Positions 8,656 to 18,799 of a stretch of 64,000 nt of DNA are shown here, piece by piece. Positions within the stretch are counted from its first letter, which is position 1; the number at the start of each line of letters is the position of its first letter. The translations under genes and the position numbers were made by a program. The notes beneath the pieces were generated by a model. The model was given only the letters and a program-made list of their open reading frames with translations, was not told the DNA's origin and did no database searches. The DNA is from Durusdinium trenchii (taxonomy: Eukaryota > Sar > Dinophyceae > Suessiales > Symbiodiniaceae): NCBI GenBank assembly GCA_963970005.1, contig CAXAMN010023384.1:457817-521816 (forward strand), given 5' to 3'.

Positions 8656-8800
8656 ACATCGACATCGATCCAGACATGTTCTACGGTTTTTTGCACCTCG
8701 TCTCAAATCAAATCGCCAGGGGGCACGATTCTACTGCGTTTGGAGCTGGATGAGGTACTGCAGGGGAAAATCATAGATATCACTTCAAAGTTTTGATTGC

Positions 8801-8934
8801 CTCGGCTGTTTTTGGGAAGGTTCGTTCATTGAGAGGGAGGCTTCATTCCAAAAACCCCCAACAACACAAGCAAAGTGACTGTATACTTCCGCACCATCGC
8901 CATACAATCGATAAGGCAAAACCTTTTGCGGAGC
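8801..8934 (-). CDS. Gene B exon with GC donor
   Basis: The acceptor CTTTTTCGCAG precedes 8934 and the exon ends at 8801 before a GCAATC donor, i.e. a GC-AG type intron follows. The 134-base exon encodes APQKVLPYRLYGDGAEVYSH, FACVVGGFWNEASLSMNEPS and QKQP. The non-canonical donor agrees with intron habits described for dinoflagellates. No family is recognised. Confidence 0.55.
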
Positions 8935-8969
8935 CTGCGAAAAAGCTGTTTTGCATTCAATGTTCTCTA

Positions 8970-9475
8970 CACCCCGGTTTTCCACGCCTCATTCCAGCCA
9001 TGGTTTTTGGCAAGGTCCATGTTGTGGTACCAGTAGTCCTCCAAGTCCTGACAAATCCAACGGATTGGGCCAGCGGTCAAATTAAACATCCATTCCAACT
9101 CCAAATCCATTGCAGTCAAATGACACCAGGTTTCCCAGTCATCATGCTATGAAAGAGCTCTCCACCCTTGTAGTGGTAGAACGATGCCATCACTTCGTGC
9201 GGCAATAAAATCCCCAACTTGACCTCCCGCATTTTGGTATGCTTTTTGGCCTTGGCCCCAAAAAAATGATTGACGATGAAGGGAACTGTACAGCCAAGTT
9301 ACACAGGGGACCGAAAACCTGAGATGCTCGAGAGTGCTGGGACATCTTGGGAGCATGCATTTCATTCCAACAAAAACAAAGGTTGGGGACAAGTAGCTCC
9401 ACAACTTTGGGTAGGCAATCCCGCCATGGCTGTTTGTATATCCAGCGTGAAAATGTTCCTGACATATCCCATCCA
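8970..9475 (-). CDS. Trp-rich coding block of gene B, interrupted by one TAG
   Basis: One minus-strand frame is protein-like on both sides of a single TAG at 9147-9149. The upstream part has QEHFHAGYTNSHGGIAYPKL, WSYLSPTFVFVGMKCML and GGQVGDFIAARSDGIVLPLQ. The downstream part has HDDWETWCHLTAMDLELEW, PIRWICQDLEDYWYHNMDLA and KNHGWNEAWKTG. The TAG could be part of an acceptor (TTTCATAG) joined to an earlier donor, or a nonsense mutation. The reading frame is kept across it. Function unknown. Confidence 0.5.
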
Positions 9476-9484
9476 TGTTTACTG

Positions 9485-9769
9485 TCAAGTTTCTCCATCA
9501 AATCCAAGATGGACGGCCTGCAGTGAGACTAGACGAAACCCTTCAAGGAATGAAATTTCATTGCACATCGAAAGGGACAAGAACTCCGCAACTGCATGAC
9601 AAGTTTCGGAACGAGATACTCCGGTAACCGGTGCAAACTGCTCAAAGTTTGGGAGAGCTTGACCATTGTTGCCTATCAAGGGTGTGAGACAGAGAACAAC
9701 CATAGAAACATATTTCCACACCTCTCCACCCATGACCATGTGGAGGAAAGTGCTCACCACGGACGCCAC
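9485..9769 (-). CDS. Exon-like block of gene B
   Basis: The minus-strand frame contains VWKYVSMVVLCLTPLIG, then NNGQALPNFEQFAPVTGVSR, SETCHAVAEFLSLSMCNEIS and FLEGFRLVSLQAVH. The first half is hydrophobic enough for one membrane or signal segment. A CTGCAG acceptor at the 3' end suggests that the frame change to the next block is an intron boundary. Splice sites are not fixed. Confidence 0.4.
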   Translation of the reverse strand: MASVVSTFLHMVMGGEVWKYVSMVVLCLTPLIGNNGQALPNFEQFAPVTGVSRSETCHAVAEFLSLSMCNEISFLEGFRLVSLQAVHLGFDGET

Positions 9770-10098
9770 TGCATCAGTAGCGGTTGAAGAGCTGGATCCA
9801 GAGGCAATGACACCTGCGCATGAAAGTGTGGGAAGGAAGGGGCCAGTGGGACAAGGGTAGAGAGTCCAAGGTCAAGGCATTTCTGGCCAGAATGCGGAGA
9901 CCTGCCCAAAGTGTGCGTGTTTTAGACCTGCTATAGTGAAAATGACAAGCGTCATAAGGCACATGGCTAAGAGGTCCCAAATGTTTTTTTTTCACAGGAT
10001 CGCCCATGTTCAATTTGTCATTTGGCCTCTGACTGAATGCAGAGCTCACCCAAAGCACTACAGCGTAGCAAATACAACCCTTGAAACTTAAGATCGAT

Positions 10099-10157
10099 CT
10101 ACTCATTTGCATCCTCTTCTTCGTCCGGGTCCTCGACTTCCTCCACACTCTCATCCT
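10099..10157 (-). CDS. Short acidic terminal exon-like segment
   Basis: The minus-strand frame reads KDESVEEVEDPDEEEDANE followed by TAG at 10099-10101. The acidic run is better protein than the basic alternative frames. It lies about 115 bases downstream of the probable stop of gene A, so it may be an alternative 3' end of that gene or the start of gene B's region. Confidence 0.3.
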
Positions 10158-10174
10158 TCCATGGTGTCAATAGA

Positions 10175-10210
10175 ACACACATGCACACACACACACACAC
10201 CTGCACACAC
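10175..10210. repeat. CA-dinucleotide microsatellite
   Basis: An interrupted (CA)n run lies directly beyond the stop codon at 10217-10219 of the minus-strand gene A, i.e. in its likely 3' flank. Confidence 0.85.
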
Positions 10211-10216
10211 AACATC

Positions 10217-12412
10217 CTAGAAGTCCTTGAGTTTCTTAGCAGCAGCCTTTCCCTTTACCGCTGCCTTTGCTTTTGCCTCTGCCTTTTTTCTTTTTCTCAA
10301 TACCTGTGGTTTTGAATGGTGGGTCTTGATTGAATTGTTTGGTGTCAAGACTTTGGGCCCAGACGAGACTTGTGGGTCCTCACCAAAGCCTTGGCGCTGT
10401 CCACCGTTTGCTCCACATCCTAGGGCGCAAGAAGATATATCACATGTTCTAGCTGTTTTTTTAAGGCCTCAAGTTTCTTGCGGAAGGAGTCGTACTTGGT
10501 TTTCATCTCCTGGTTGGACAAGCCAGAAGCCATGTCAGTCTCCAACCTGGCCAATTGAGTTGACAACTAGTATATATATCATAGTTTTTTGGTTTTGGTG
10601 GGATCTGAGAAGCACACTGGTTGGCCAACTGCACAACCCAAGAATGCTTCTTGGACAGGGTTTTCTTCATCTCCTGGCCATGGAGGGGTTGGTGAGGTGA
10701 TGCAACAGGAATGCAGAATCCAACATGGAGCCAGACTCCTCGTTGCCCTTGATGTTATGCAGCTCCTGGCTCGTTGTGCAGGCCTTCCCTGCCAATGAGC
10801 GAAGCCTTGCAAACATCGATAAGTGGAAAGTGAAACTTGTCTGCAAGTTTTGCTGGCGAGTCGCCCTTTGATGTCCTTTTTGACGTCAGCCTTCAGCTTG
10901 TCGGCCTGCACGGGGATGGGCAAGTCATGTGAAATATGGATGAAGGCAACCCCACCTCAGTTGCTGGTTTGTCCGGTTTCTCTTGCTTTGGGGTGCCATC
11001 CTTCCTCGTCTTCTTTGAAGACAAACTCGGCTGCAAAGGCCGCATGGAGTCCAGCAAACCATCAACAACCTTCCGGTTCTCATTGGGTTTCCCATCTTCT
11101 GTGGGCTCCATGGAAATAGTTCCTGTGGAATGGATGCGGGTGCTGGCAATCCTTGAGCTTCCACCTGAGAGGGGCGCAAGATCAAGAGCTGATTCCATTT
11201 TTGAAGGTTTCCACCAAGTAGCTCTTCATTTCCCTTTCCTTGAAAATCTTGTAAATCCGGTAGTCGTCATTGTCGCGGAGCTCAGGAGCGCCAAGCATAC
11301 ATATCATACATGAACTTAAAAGCTTTGCGGTAAGGACCTTGAAGAAACAAACACGGTAAGTTGAGGAAGGGGCTGACTTGATAGGGTTTGGCTTTCCTTT
11401 CTGTGACTTCCTGATGTCGTCGATGTATCTCCTCACCCAGACTAAAAGAGGTACAGTCAGTAGGTAGACCAACAAAGCAAGTGTGCAGTATTAACTAGTC
11501 CAGTCCTTCCCTCATCCGTCGATCCGTAACGCATCTTCAAATCCAGAAGAGTGATCTCAGTGTAGATGTCTTGATCTTTCGCATGTTGCGTCCTCAGAAA
11601 TGGGAGGAATATGGAAAACATGTCTAAACAGTCAGGCAAGCCAATGCTACCCCTGTGTTTATCCAGGGCACGACTCAGCATACGCAGTCACCGACATATC
11701 CTTCCTGCAAGGAGAATGGAATCTACAGTATTTCTTGATTGGACCTTTCGTGCCTTGGTCAAATTCTAGATGCAACCAGGGGGCATCTCATCGTTCAGCA
11801 AGAATTCTTTGAGCAGCTCAAACCTGAAGAGGGCATACGTTCAGGCCATCAACATGTCACTTTTTGCGCGTGTATATATATATATAAGCAAAAAATATAC
11901 CTATGTTTCGCTGAAAGCCACACACGCATATTTGTATATATGTATATATAACTCTATATATTGAACCCAAGTTGGACATGTTAGGCCTAGGCACTTCTTT
12001 GCATGGTTTCCAGAGGCCTCGTAGTACTTCTGAAGAAGTGCAGGTGGCACATCTGAACAAAGGGCTTGCGCAAAAATTGTTGAAGCGTGGTTGAACCAAG
12101 TCTTGCCTGACTGGCCCATGCGTCTGTCCAAGGCCCCGTAGAGGCATTTTCTTTCCTAAGCCACCAGAGGATCCCCAGTGATCTCGTTTTAGGACACTGT
12201 AATTCTAAGGGAAAATATAGAAGCTAGGTTTCTGCAACATCAAGGTCCGCTGCACTTGTGCATTCCGAGATGGCAGCCTTCTGTTCATCCGTAAGGCATT
12301 TGACCTGGGGCGCCCCAAGTTCATATTCCAACTGAGGATGGACAACTTGGCGCCTGGCCCGTCGAAGCTTGCCTCCAGAGTCTCGGACTGCAAGCCCTGT
12401 GATTTTTGCCAC
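10217..12412 (-). CDS. Gene A, 3' exon series (multi-exon, function unknown)
   Basis: Successive minus-strand islands read as protein. About 12412-12224: AVRDSGGKLRRARRQVVHPQ and VKCLTDEQKAAISECTSAA. About 12123-11990: RRMGQSGKTWFNHASTIFAQ and ALCSDVPPALLQKYYEASGN. About 11597-11501: DQDIYTEITLLDLKMRYGST. About 11440-11380: RRYIDDIRKSQKGKPNPIKS. About 11285-11186: ELRDNDDYRIYKIFKEREMK. About 11165-10950: basic and Ser/Thr-rich, ending at a GAG|GTGGGG donor. About 10912-10845: ADKLKADVKKDIKGRLASK. About 10795-10690: GKACTTSQELHNIKGNEESG. About 10560-10444: coiled-coil-like LARLETDMASGLSNQEMKTK. About 10415-10388: DVEQTVDSAKAL. Finally a K/A-rich tail, VKGKAAAKKLKDF, with TAG at 10217-10219. 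CAG or AGG acceptors precede most blocks. The family is not recognised; a charged scaffold-type protein is the most that can be said. Exon limits are approximate. Confidence 0.5.
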
Positions 12413-12678
12413 CCCAACTCCAGACTCCTGGCACCATGTCCCATTAAGTTTGAACCCGTTTCAACAGATCGTGCCAGATACACAGTATGTAATCATGCCA
12501 CAAATGGGCAGCAGTCACCGTCAGGGATGTGTCTGATCTCTTCCTTGTTCAGTGCATGGCAAAGGACATGACAATTTTGAATTAGGCTGGGCTCCAAACA
12601 GCCCACTTTTCACATCACCTGCAATCTTTAAAAGGTGTGATTCCAGATTTTACTAGGGTCATTCAATAGTAAACTTGC

Positions 12679-12757
12679 CTGCACCACCCACGTCCGGTTT
12701 CTTCTTATTTCCCTTCTCATCCTTGTCCCTGGCTGTGTTCTTAGGTCTAGGTCCAAG
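12679..12757 (-). CDS. Gene A exon with GC-AG intron downstream
   Basis: The acceptor CTTTCTGAACAG (CAG at 12758-12760) and the donor GCAAGT (12673-12678) bound a 79-base exon encoding LGPRPKNTARDKDEKGNKKK followed by PDVGGA. This is one of the cleanest GC-donor introns in the window. The peptide is basic and disordered-looking, like the K/E-rich part just upstream. Confidence 0.6.
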
Positions 12758-12795
12758 CTGTTCAGAAAGCAAGTTATCAAAAGGCGCACTTCAAG

Positions 12796-13930
12796 TCAAG
12801 AAATATAACGCCTCACAAAGGGATGGTCAACCCCTTGGCTCTTCAACCACTTCTTCACTTCAGGTGGTAGATCCACATCCCCGCTGACCTCTAGTGTCAT
12901 TCCACCATCTGGATCGCGAGCGATCTTTTTGACATGAGTACTGGCGCTGTCTTTCTTTGTCTTTGTTGGCTCCTCGATCTCCTCTTCCTGCTCTTCCTTC
13001 TTCTTCCTCTTCTTGCCCTGTTCAGTCTCTTTCAGTTCCACGACCTCAGTAGGTTTCTTGGTCTTTGCACCCTTCTTGGGCAAGCGTTCAACCTCATGCT
13101 CTTCTTCAGTGTCTTTCAGCTTCTTCCCCTTCTTGGCCTTCTCAGGCTCAGAAGCCTGTGCTTCCTTTCTCTTCTTAGATGTGGCTTCTTCAGCCTCCAC
13201 CTTCTTCTTTTTGCTTGCATTCTTTTGATCTTCCTTTGTCTTCTCATTTTTTGGCTTTTTAGGCTGGCTGGCGCTCATCACCAACCTCTTCATCCTGGAC
13301 CTTCTTCTGTTTGGCCGTCTTCTTGCTTTCCTTCTCCGGAGGCACTTCATCGTCATCCTCCGGTTTCTTCTTCTTGTTGGGCTTGTCCTCACCTGTTCCT
13401 TTCCTTCGTTCCACCTTTGTCTCATGCTCCTCTGCCGCCGCCTCCGCTTCCTCCTCCTCCTCCTCTGGGCCAAACAGCTCTTCCTCATCAGCTTCATCAA
13501 TCGTATCCGGTTTCTTCTTCTTCTTGTTCTTCGCAGTGCCGTCTTTGGCATCCGTCTCATACACAACTGTAGGAAGGGCACTGAGACCACACTTTCCTTT
13601 CTTTCCCTTCCCTTTTCCTTTCCCTTTGGCCATGTTCATCATCCACTCTCTCACTTCAGCAGCGTCCTTGTTCTTCAAGTCTTCGTAGGCCTCCAACAGA
13701 TCTTCATTCATTTCCTCAATGCTTGGGGACTTTTGAACCCGATCCCCTTCTGCCCATACAAGTGCCTTGTTCTCTGGTGTCTTTGATGAACATCTTCTCA
13801 AGATCGATCTTTGCGGTGTCACCAAATCTCCTGGTCCTGGTGTCCTGAGCGAACATCTCAGGAAGATGCAGCAACGATGTGGCCGAGATTTGGGCAACCA
13901 AGAGGCTGCATATGGTTCAGCTGACCTGGG
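12796..13930 (-). CDS. Lysine/glutamate-rich 5' part of gene A, frame interrupted twice
   Basis: Three overlapping minus-strand frames join into one plausible protein. The first (from 13901) has MVAQISATSLLHLPEMFAQD and TAKIDLEKMFIKDT. The second (about 13790-13268) has ALVWAEGDRVQKSPSIEEMN, EDLLEAYEDLKNKDAAEVRE, a GKGKGKGKKGK stretch and long E/D and K runs. The third (13265-12796) has more K/E repeats, then KIARDPDGGMTLEVSGDVDL and PPEVKKWLKSQGVDHPFVRR. At about 13262-13275 the shift coincides with a duplicated CCAG, which looks like 4-base slippage. The other shift, near 13780, is one base. Composition suggests a nuclear, disordered protein. It may be a damaged gene, or the shifts may be consensus errors in repetitive DNA. 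Confidence 0.55.
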
Positions 13931-13982
13931 GTGGTCACAGGAGCGATGGGGGTTTGTTCAGACCTGATTGAAAAAGTGATGT

Positions 13983-14435
13983 TACAAATTTCACGGAATT
14001 TCACGTTTTAAGAACTTATAGACGATTTATGATAGTAAATTCACGAAATTTCACGGAATTTCACGAACCTAGATTCTTGGAAAGTACTTTCTGGAATGCA
14101 AAGCTCCGGGGTATAGGTGGACATATAGCTACGGTGAGTGCCACAAATTTCACGAGATCCCAGGAGTTGTCACAAATTTCATGGAATTTCATGGAATTTC
14201 ATGAAATTTCATGAAATTCCGTGAAATTTGTGACACTGTTGCGGTGTTTGCGTGAAAGTTTGGCGGTATGGGTGACACATGTTCTATGAGACAATCGTTC
14301 AGTTACATGCTTGGGCTGGTTGGTTCCAAGTGCGACTTGTCCGTGAAATATGTGACACCTTCAAGACAGCTGCGACGTGTCCGTGAAATTTGTGACCGTC
14401 CGTTATTTGGTTTGCTCGTGAAATTTGTGACATCA
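13983..14435. repeat. Dispersed (C)AAATTTCACGGAATTTC family with a hairpin
   Basis: CACAAATTTCACGRRAT or its complement GTGAAATTTGTGAC occurs at about 13985, 14042, 14143, 14170, 14220, 14344, 14385 and 14417. At 14169-14235 two 26-base arms, beginning TGTCACAAATTTCATGG and ending CCGTGAAATTTGTGACA, form a hairpin with one mismatch. No protein-like frame crosses the block. Confidence 0.85.
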
Positions 14436-14447
14436 AAGAGGTGACTA

Positions 14448-14525
14448 GTGAAAGGGTGGGCCAAATTATCTGAGATTTACCATCACGTGAAAGGGTGGGC
14501 CAAAGTATCTGAGATTTACCATCAC
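14448..14525. repeat. Two tandem copies of a 39-bp unit
   Basis: GTGAAAGGGTGGGCCAAA starts at 14448 and 14487, and each copy ends GAGATTTACCATCAC. Only one internal base differs. It directly follows the fold-back repeat family and may be the same repeat island. Confidence 0.9.
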
Positions 14526-15469
14526 ATCAGGATCTCTAGTGTGAAGGGCTTTCTGGGAAAGCATCATCGGCTTCATCGCTGGTTATATCGAGAACACACT
14601 CACACACAATACTCTATTGAAGAACGCAGGGTTGAAACACATGTCCAACTCTCTGGTTGCTTCCAAGTGGCAGTCTATGAATCAGGATTACAGTGCCACC
14701 CCAGGACAAAACACGTTCTTGCGGAAATGCCACAGGGTAGGAAAGCAACAGTGCAACACACACGCCATGCACACATATGACTGTTCTAACTTTAGTATCA
14801 TACACAATCTAGTGGCTAGATTGATTCGAGAAAGAATTCACAGCCGATCGCTGACACCTGGCATTCTTTCCTCTGGCGCATCAGCCAAGGATGCCTTCAA
14901 GGCCACTGTCGGATTCATGTTCAGATCCGTCTTCCAGCTGCAGACCATCGTCTGAGAGGAATCGTGGGGGGGTCTCCATCTTCCTCAGGATGCATTTGAA
15001 ATCGTAGCACGAGGTACCCGAATGACATATTGTTCAATGTTTCTTTCTCGCAACAAGATTAAGGTCCCCCAACCAAATTCACAGTACCCAATTTGTATAC
15101 TCACATCTAACCGCAAGTTGGGGGATCTGCTGTTGTGGCAGGGTTCTTGTAGGCTTCACGCATGAGCTGCCCCACCTTCAGCCCCAGCCCGATGGGATAA
15201 GTTGCAGAAGCTTTCAAGTCCTTTCCACCAGCCTGAGCTGAGCCAGGCAGGCATTAATGTGGCCTCAACAAGGAGACAACTGAGTGTATGGCCACTTTCG
15301 AATCACCCGTTCTCTTGCAAGTGTATCGGCGGATCATTTGTAGGTCCAAATGGCTTTTGAGACGGGCTAAACGCTCCCTGCAACCAGTTGGTGGGTGAAA
15401 TTGAAACATATTCAGCATTGAAACATATTCACATACAGTGAAAGATGGATTCCCCACCTTTGCATAGGG

Positions 15470-15960
15470 TCCAAAGTCGTGCCAAGTTCACAGAGCCAAG
15501 GGCATGTGGTGTACAATATCACGCGTTTCCTCAAACATGTTTCTACCCAGCTTCCTGTTGCGTGTTCCTTGTGTGAGCCAACAGTTATCACAAGTGTAGC
15601 CCAGACTCTCAGTTGCAGCACCAAAAGCGCCAAGTGGAACTGAGATCTGGTATGCACGGTGTCGACGGAGAAGCTTCTGGCCGGTGAAGGCTCGCACGCT
15701 CGGTCTGTGTGTCTGGGGGTAAGGAGATCACACTGCTCACAAATAGAATCAGACACAAGTCATGCGGACAATAGAGTACATCCTCTTGGATGACAGGTTG
15801 CAGTATCCAACCTCCATGGGATGGTACACCCACAACAGGCTTGAGCTGGGGTTCTCCACACAATAGTAAATGTTCTTCTTGTAGCAGTATTCCATCCTGA
15901 GCTCGCTTGAATCGCTATGAAAGGTACAGCCGAAGGATGTAAGGCGTAAGGATGTGCCCA
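15470..15960 (-). CDS. Two exon-like Cys/Tyr-rich blocks, function unknown
   Basis: The upstream block (about 15945-15770) reads TFHSDSSELRMEYCYKKNIY, YCVENPSSSLLWVYHPMEVG and YCNLSSKRMYSIVRMTCV. The downstream block (about 15697-15470) reads AYQISVPLGAFGAATESLGY, TCDNCWLTQGTRNRKLGRN and MFEETRDIVHHMPLALCELG. They are in different frames, separated by about 70-100 bases that could be an intron ending CTTACCCCCAG. Cys and Tyr content recalls the exon at 6586-7071, but no domain is recognised. Confidence 0.4.
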
Positions 15961-17334
15961 ATGCTAATTTTCCGCTTGGATTGGCCTGTGAACTTCAAAA
16001 CCTGCAATTCAATCAGGTCAAACCAGAGTTGGGGGGGCCTTTGTTCACAGGCCAATCCAAGTGGAAAATTGCAAGGTTCCAACATAATACGTTTAAGAGA
16101 TCAGGGCTCGTGTGAATCCAAGAGGCAGATAAAGCACACGCCTGATCAATCTATTTGCTCTTTTCACCTTTTGGAATTTCTTCTGTCCTCTCAAGCCATC
16201 AGAACCCTGCAACCTGCAGTTCTAAGCATTTTATAGAAATACAAGATTGATCTCACCAGTAAACAAGAGAGGTGTGCGTTCTCAGGGCGCCCACACCTTA
16301 ATCCGTCCTTGTGGTCGGGTATGCGTGCGTCCAGTGCTCCCCCTGGAGAGCCAAACCCAGGTACTGCACGGCGGGGCCACCCACCAAATTCCTTTTTCAT
16401 GAAGAGAGCGTAACTTAGCTAAGTGAGGGTTGGCACACTGGAAGAACACATGTGTATACAAACAAGGCTTGAACTACATACAGTAATCCATGCAACTCAG
16501 GAGCAGCTTGCAGGACTGTCAAAAAGCCAAGCCCAAAAAGGAGATTGTGACCAGGATGAATCAGCACCTAACAACATAACGACATTGATGGCAACAAAGA
16601 CAAGCCCTCACACACGAATGGTTCTTTCTCCACACTGTATAAACCAAATAGTGTAGAGAGCGCACAACTATAGTGGCATATAAGGCATGTACGTCTCGCC
16701 GCTGCACACGGAAACCAAACGTTGAGACCCCAGAGCTCAGCAACGCTTTGCCACAGCAGTCTTCTTGGAAGGAAGACTGGTCACCCTCCAACACTGGACC
16801 ATAGGCTTGGTGCAGTGCCAGGATCAAAGCAATCAAGTTTGAAAACTTCATGTCAAACACGCTCGAATCACAAACGGCTGCGCAAAGATATGAACATTTA
16901 GGAAGCCATGCAATCAGCACTGAACATCAATCTGAAGAACTGTCGCCAGCCTGGACCTGGCACCCCCAACCATCAAGAGGATGATAAACCTGTCCAGAGA
17001 ACAATCATCCACCAACGCACACAGACCTCAACCCAAGGATCCAGCCACAAGCCAAGGATTGTGAACAGCAAGCGCACATCACCTCACAGCAGAAAGGCAC
17101 AGGAAACCTAAAGGTCCACACATTGGAGTGGCCATGTTCTTCAAATTTCACTGGATAGCAAGCCGCAAGCCTTTCATTCCCCACCCAACGAATGCTACGA
17201 CAACGTCGATGACACTTATCAAACCTAATGAAAGCAGCACAGATCTTCAGTGCCCCAAATTAAAGATCTCAGCTGGTAGGTCAAGCCACCAGCTTTGCAA
17301 GGAAAGTTGAGCTCCAAGCCAAAGAAGCATCCCT

Positions 17335-17831
17335 CTACTCATACCTCCGCTTCTTCCTCTCAGCCAAAGGCATTTTCGAGACAATCTCAGCCCGCTGCGC
17401 AGACGTCTTCCATTTGGCAAGAGCTTCAGCATGAGTAAAGCCTCTGGCTTTCGTTCTCTTCAAAAAGGCCTGCATGGTGGTGTAGACAGGACCGTTCTCA
17501 GGGCCTTTCCGCTCACCCTGCTTCAAAGCCTTGCTCTTGCCCTTGGGCTTGCCAGCGCTGGAAGCTGCCCCATCAGCTTCCTTGGGCTTTTGCTTTCGCG
17601 CTTTGGCTGAATCCTTCTCCGCGCGCTTTTGGGCCATCAGCATGAACTTGGACGTCGGGACAGGCAACTTCTCTGGAGTGTGAGGTGGCAGAGTGAGAGC
17701 CTTGGGCAACGGTGTTGTCACCACCTCAGGTGAACGCAGCGCCGGAGCCCTGGCCGAGGCCGATTTGCCTTGCGAAGCATCCTTCTGCCACTTCCAGTGC
17801 TCATAGATCCATTCTTGAACAGCCTGATACT
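17335..17831 (-). CDS. Gene C terminal exon, basic protein C-terminus
   Basis: The acceptor GCATTTTTGGCAG ends at 17832 and the stop TAG is at 17335-17337. The 165-residue tail starts YQAVQEWIYEHWKWQKDASQ, continues with a long K/A/P/S-rich linker (KARKQKPKEADGAASSAGKP), and ends in a compact basic segment: AFLKRTKARGFTHAEALAK, WKTSAQRAEIVSKMPLAER, KKRRYE. This C-terminal pattern (helix, Ala-Trp-x-x-Ser, then KRRRY-like end) recurs in predicted dinoflagellate proteins as I remember them. Its function is unknown. Nuclear targeting is likely from the basic end, but that is inference. Confidence 0.6.
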
Positions 17832-18199
17832 CTGCCAAAAATGCATTGAAGGTCCAAGCAGGCTGCTCACCTTATTCCAAGAAAAAAGAATAATCATGAA
17901 GGAAAGGGTGGACAAGGAGAAAAGCATCCAGAAAAGGCAGACTTAGATCAGCTTCCATCAAAACTGAAGCAGCACTGTGAGTTTCAAATTATGATTGTCA
18001 TTGTATCGCAAGTCGGTGCCAACTGCAAAACACTTCAAACATGTGTCTCTAAAACACTCCCACATGTACCACATACCCCCAAGCCCACGCAAAGCAACGC
18101 ATATCCAACAAGCACAAAGCCACTGCATTATCGCTGAGACAGCCCAGCTTTTCTCTCGGAGCAAACACTGCATCACTTCTGCCTAATAATGGAAAAGCC

Positions 18200-18345
18200 A
18201 CTAGGGCCTGGGAAGTACGCCTCGACTTGTTGAGCCGGGTCCTGCAGGAAAAGAGATTGCAATGCCCACCCCAAAAACCATTCTCCACAGTCCTCAACAT
18301 CAATATCCACCGATGGCTCAGCCTCCACCTGAGGATGGGAATGGT
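18200..18345 (-). CDS. Gene C exon-like block
   Basis: The minus-strand frame gives QVEAEPSVDIDVEDCGEWFL, GWALQSLFLQDPAQQVEAYF and PGPSGFSI. Its 3' end reaches GGCTTTTCCATTATTAGG, where splicing to the next exon is plausible. It lies between the duplicated KPxPKKRP exons and the terminal exon of gene C. Confidence 0.4.
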
Positions 18346-18407
18346 TTGCACATAAAATGCTTGTATATTTTATATGAACCAAGCACAGGCCAGATCAAAC
18401 ACAGAGC

Positions 18408-18461
18408 CTCCACTCTCGGGCGCTTTTTGGGCAGTGGCTTCCCAACAGGTTGCGACTCTTC
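18408..18461 (-). CDS. Gene C micro-exon, KPLPKKRP copy
   Basis: A 54-base, phase-0 exon encodes EESQPVGKPLPKKRPRVE. It is bounded by the acceptor CTTCTGTAG and a GCTCTG donor (GC type). The sequence is a candidate nuclear localisation signal (PKKRPR). It matches the neighbouring exon at 18512-18568 in length, phase and core motif. Confidence 0.6.
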
Positions 18462-18511
18462 CTACAGAAGAAGGAATTGTAGAACACGTGTCAAAAAACA
18501 TTGTGAAGGAC

Positions 18512-18568
18512 CTTGGGATTTGAAGGTCGCTTTTTGGGAGCAGGCTTCGATGTAGACGGCAATTCCTC
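18512..18568 (-). CDS. Gene C micro-exon, KPAPKKRP copy
   Basis: A 57-base, phase-0 exon encodes EELPSTSKPAPKKRPSNPK. It is bounded by the acceptor CTTCTGGAG and a GTCCTT donor. The shared EE...KPxPKKRP core with the exon at 18408-18461 indicates an internal exon duplication. Confidence 0.6.
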
Positions 18569-18799
18569 CTCCAGAAGTCAAGGCCAAGAAATGCCAAACT
18601 GCAAAACAAAGAACGCAAAGAAACACACCAAGAACACACAAAAAAAACGTCCAGTCAAGTCCTTGACACGGCCTTTATGTCCACTTGCAGGGTTCTCCTC
18701 ATCCTGCCATTATTTTTAATCTTTTTGGTGGAACAAACACGATTACAAACCTTGAAATTAAAAGGAGTACATCCTCTTCCAACACTACAAGGCTAGCAG

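Noticed and set aside
16561-16920. 119-codon minus-strand frame between genes A and C
   Set aside because: It has some hydrophobic runs but no clear exon limits or domain, and is weaker than adjacent exons.
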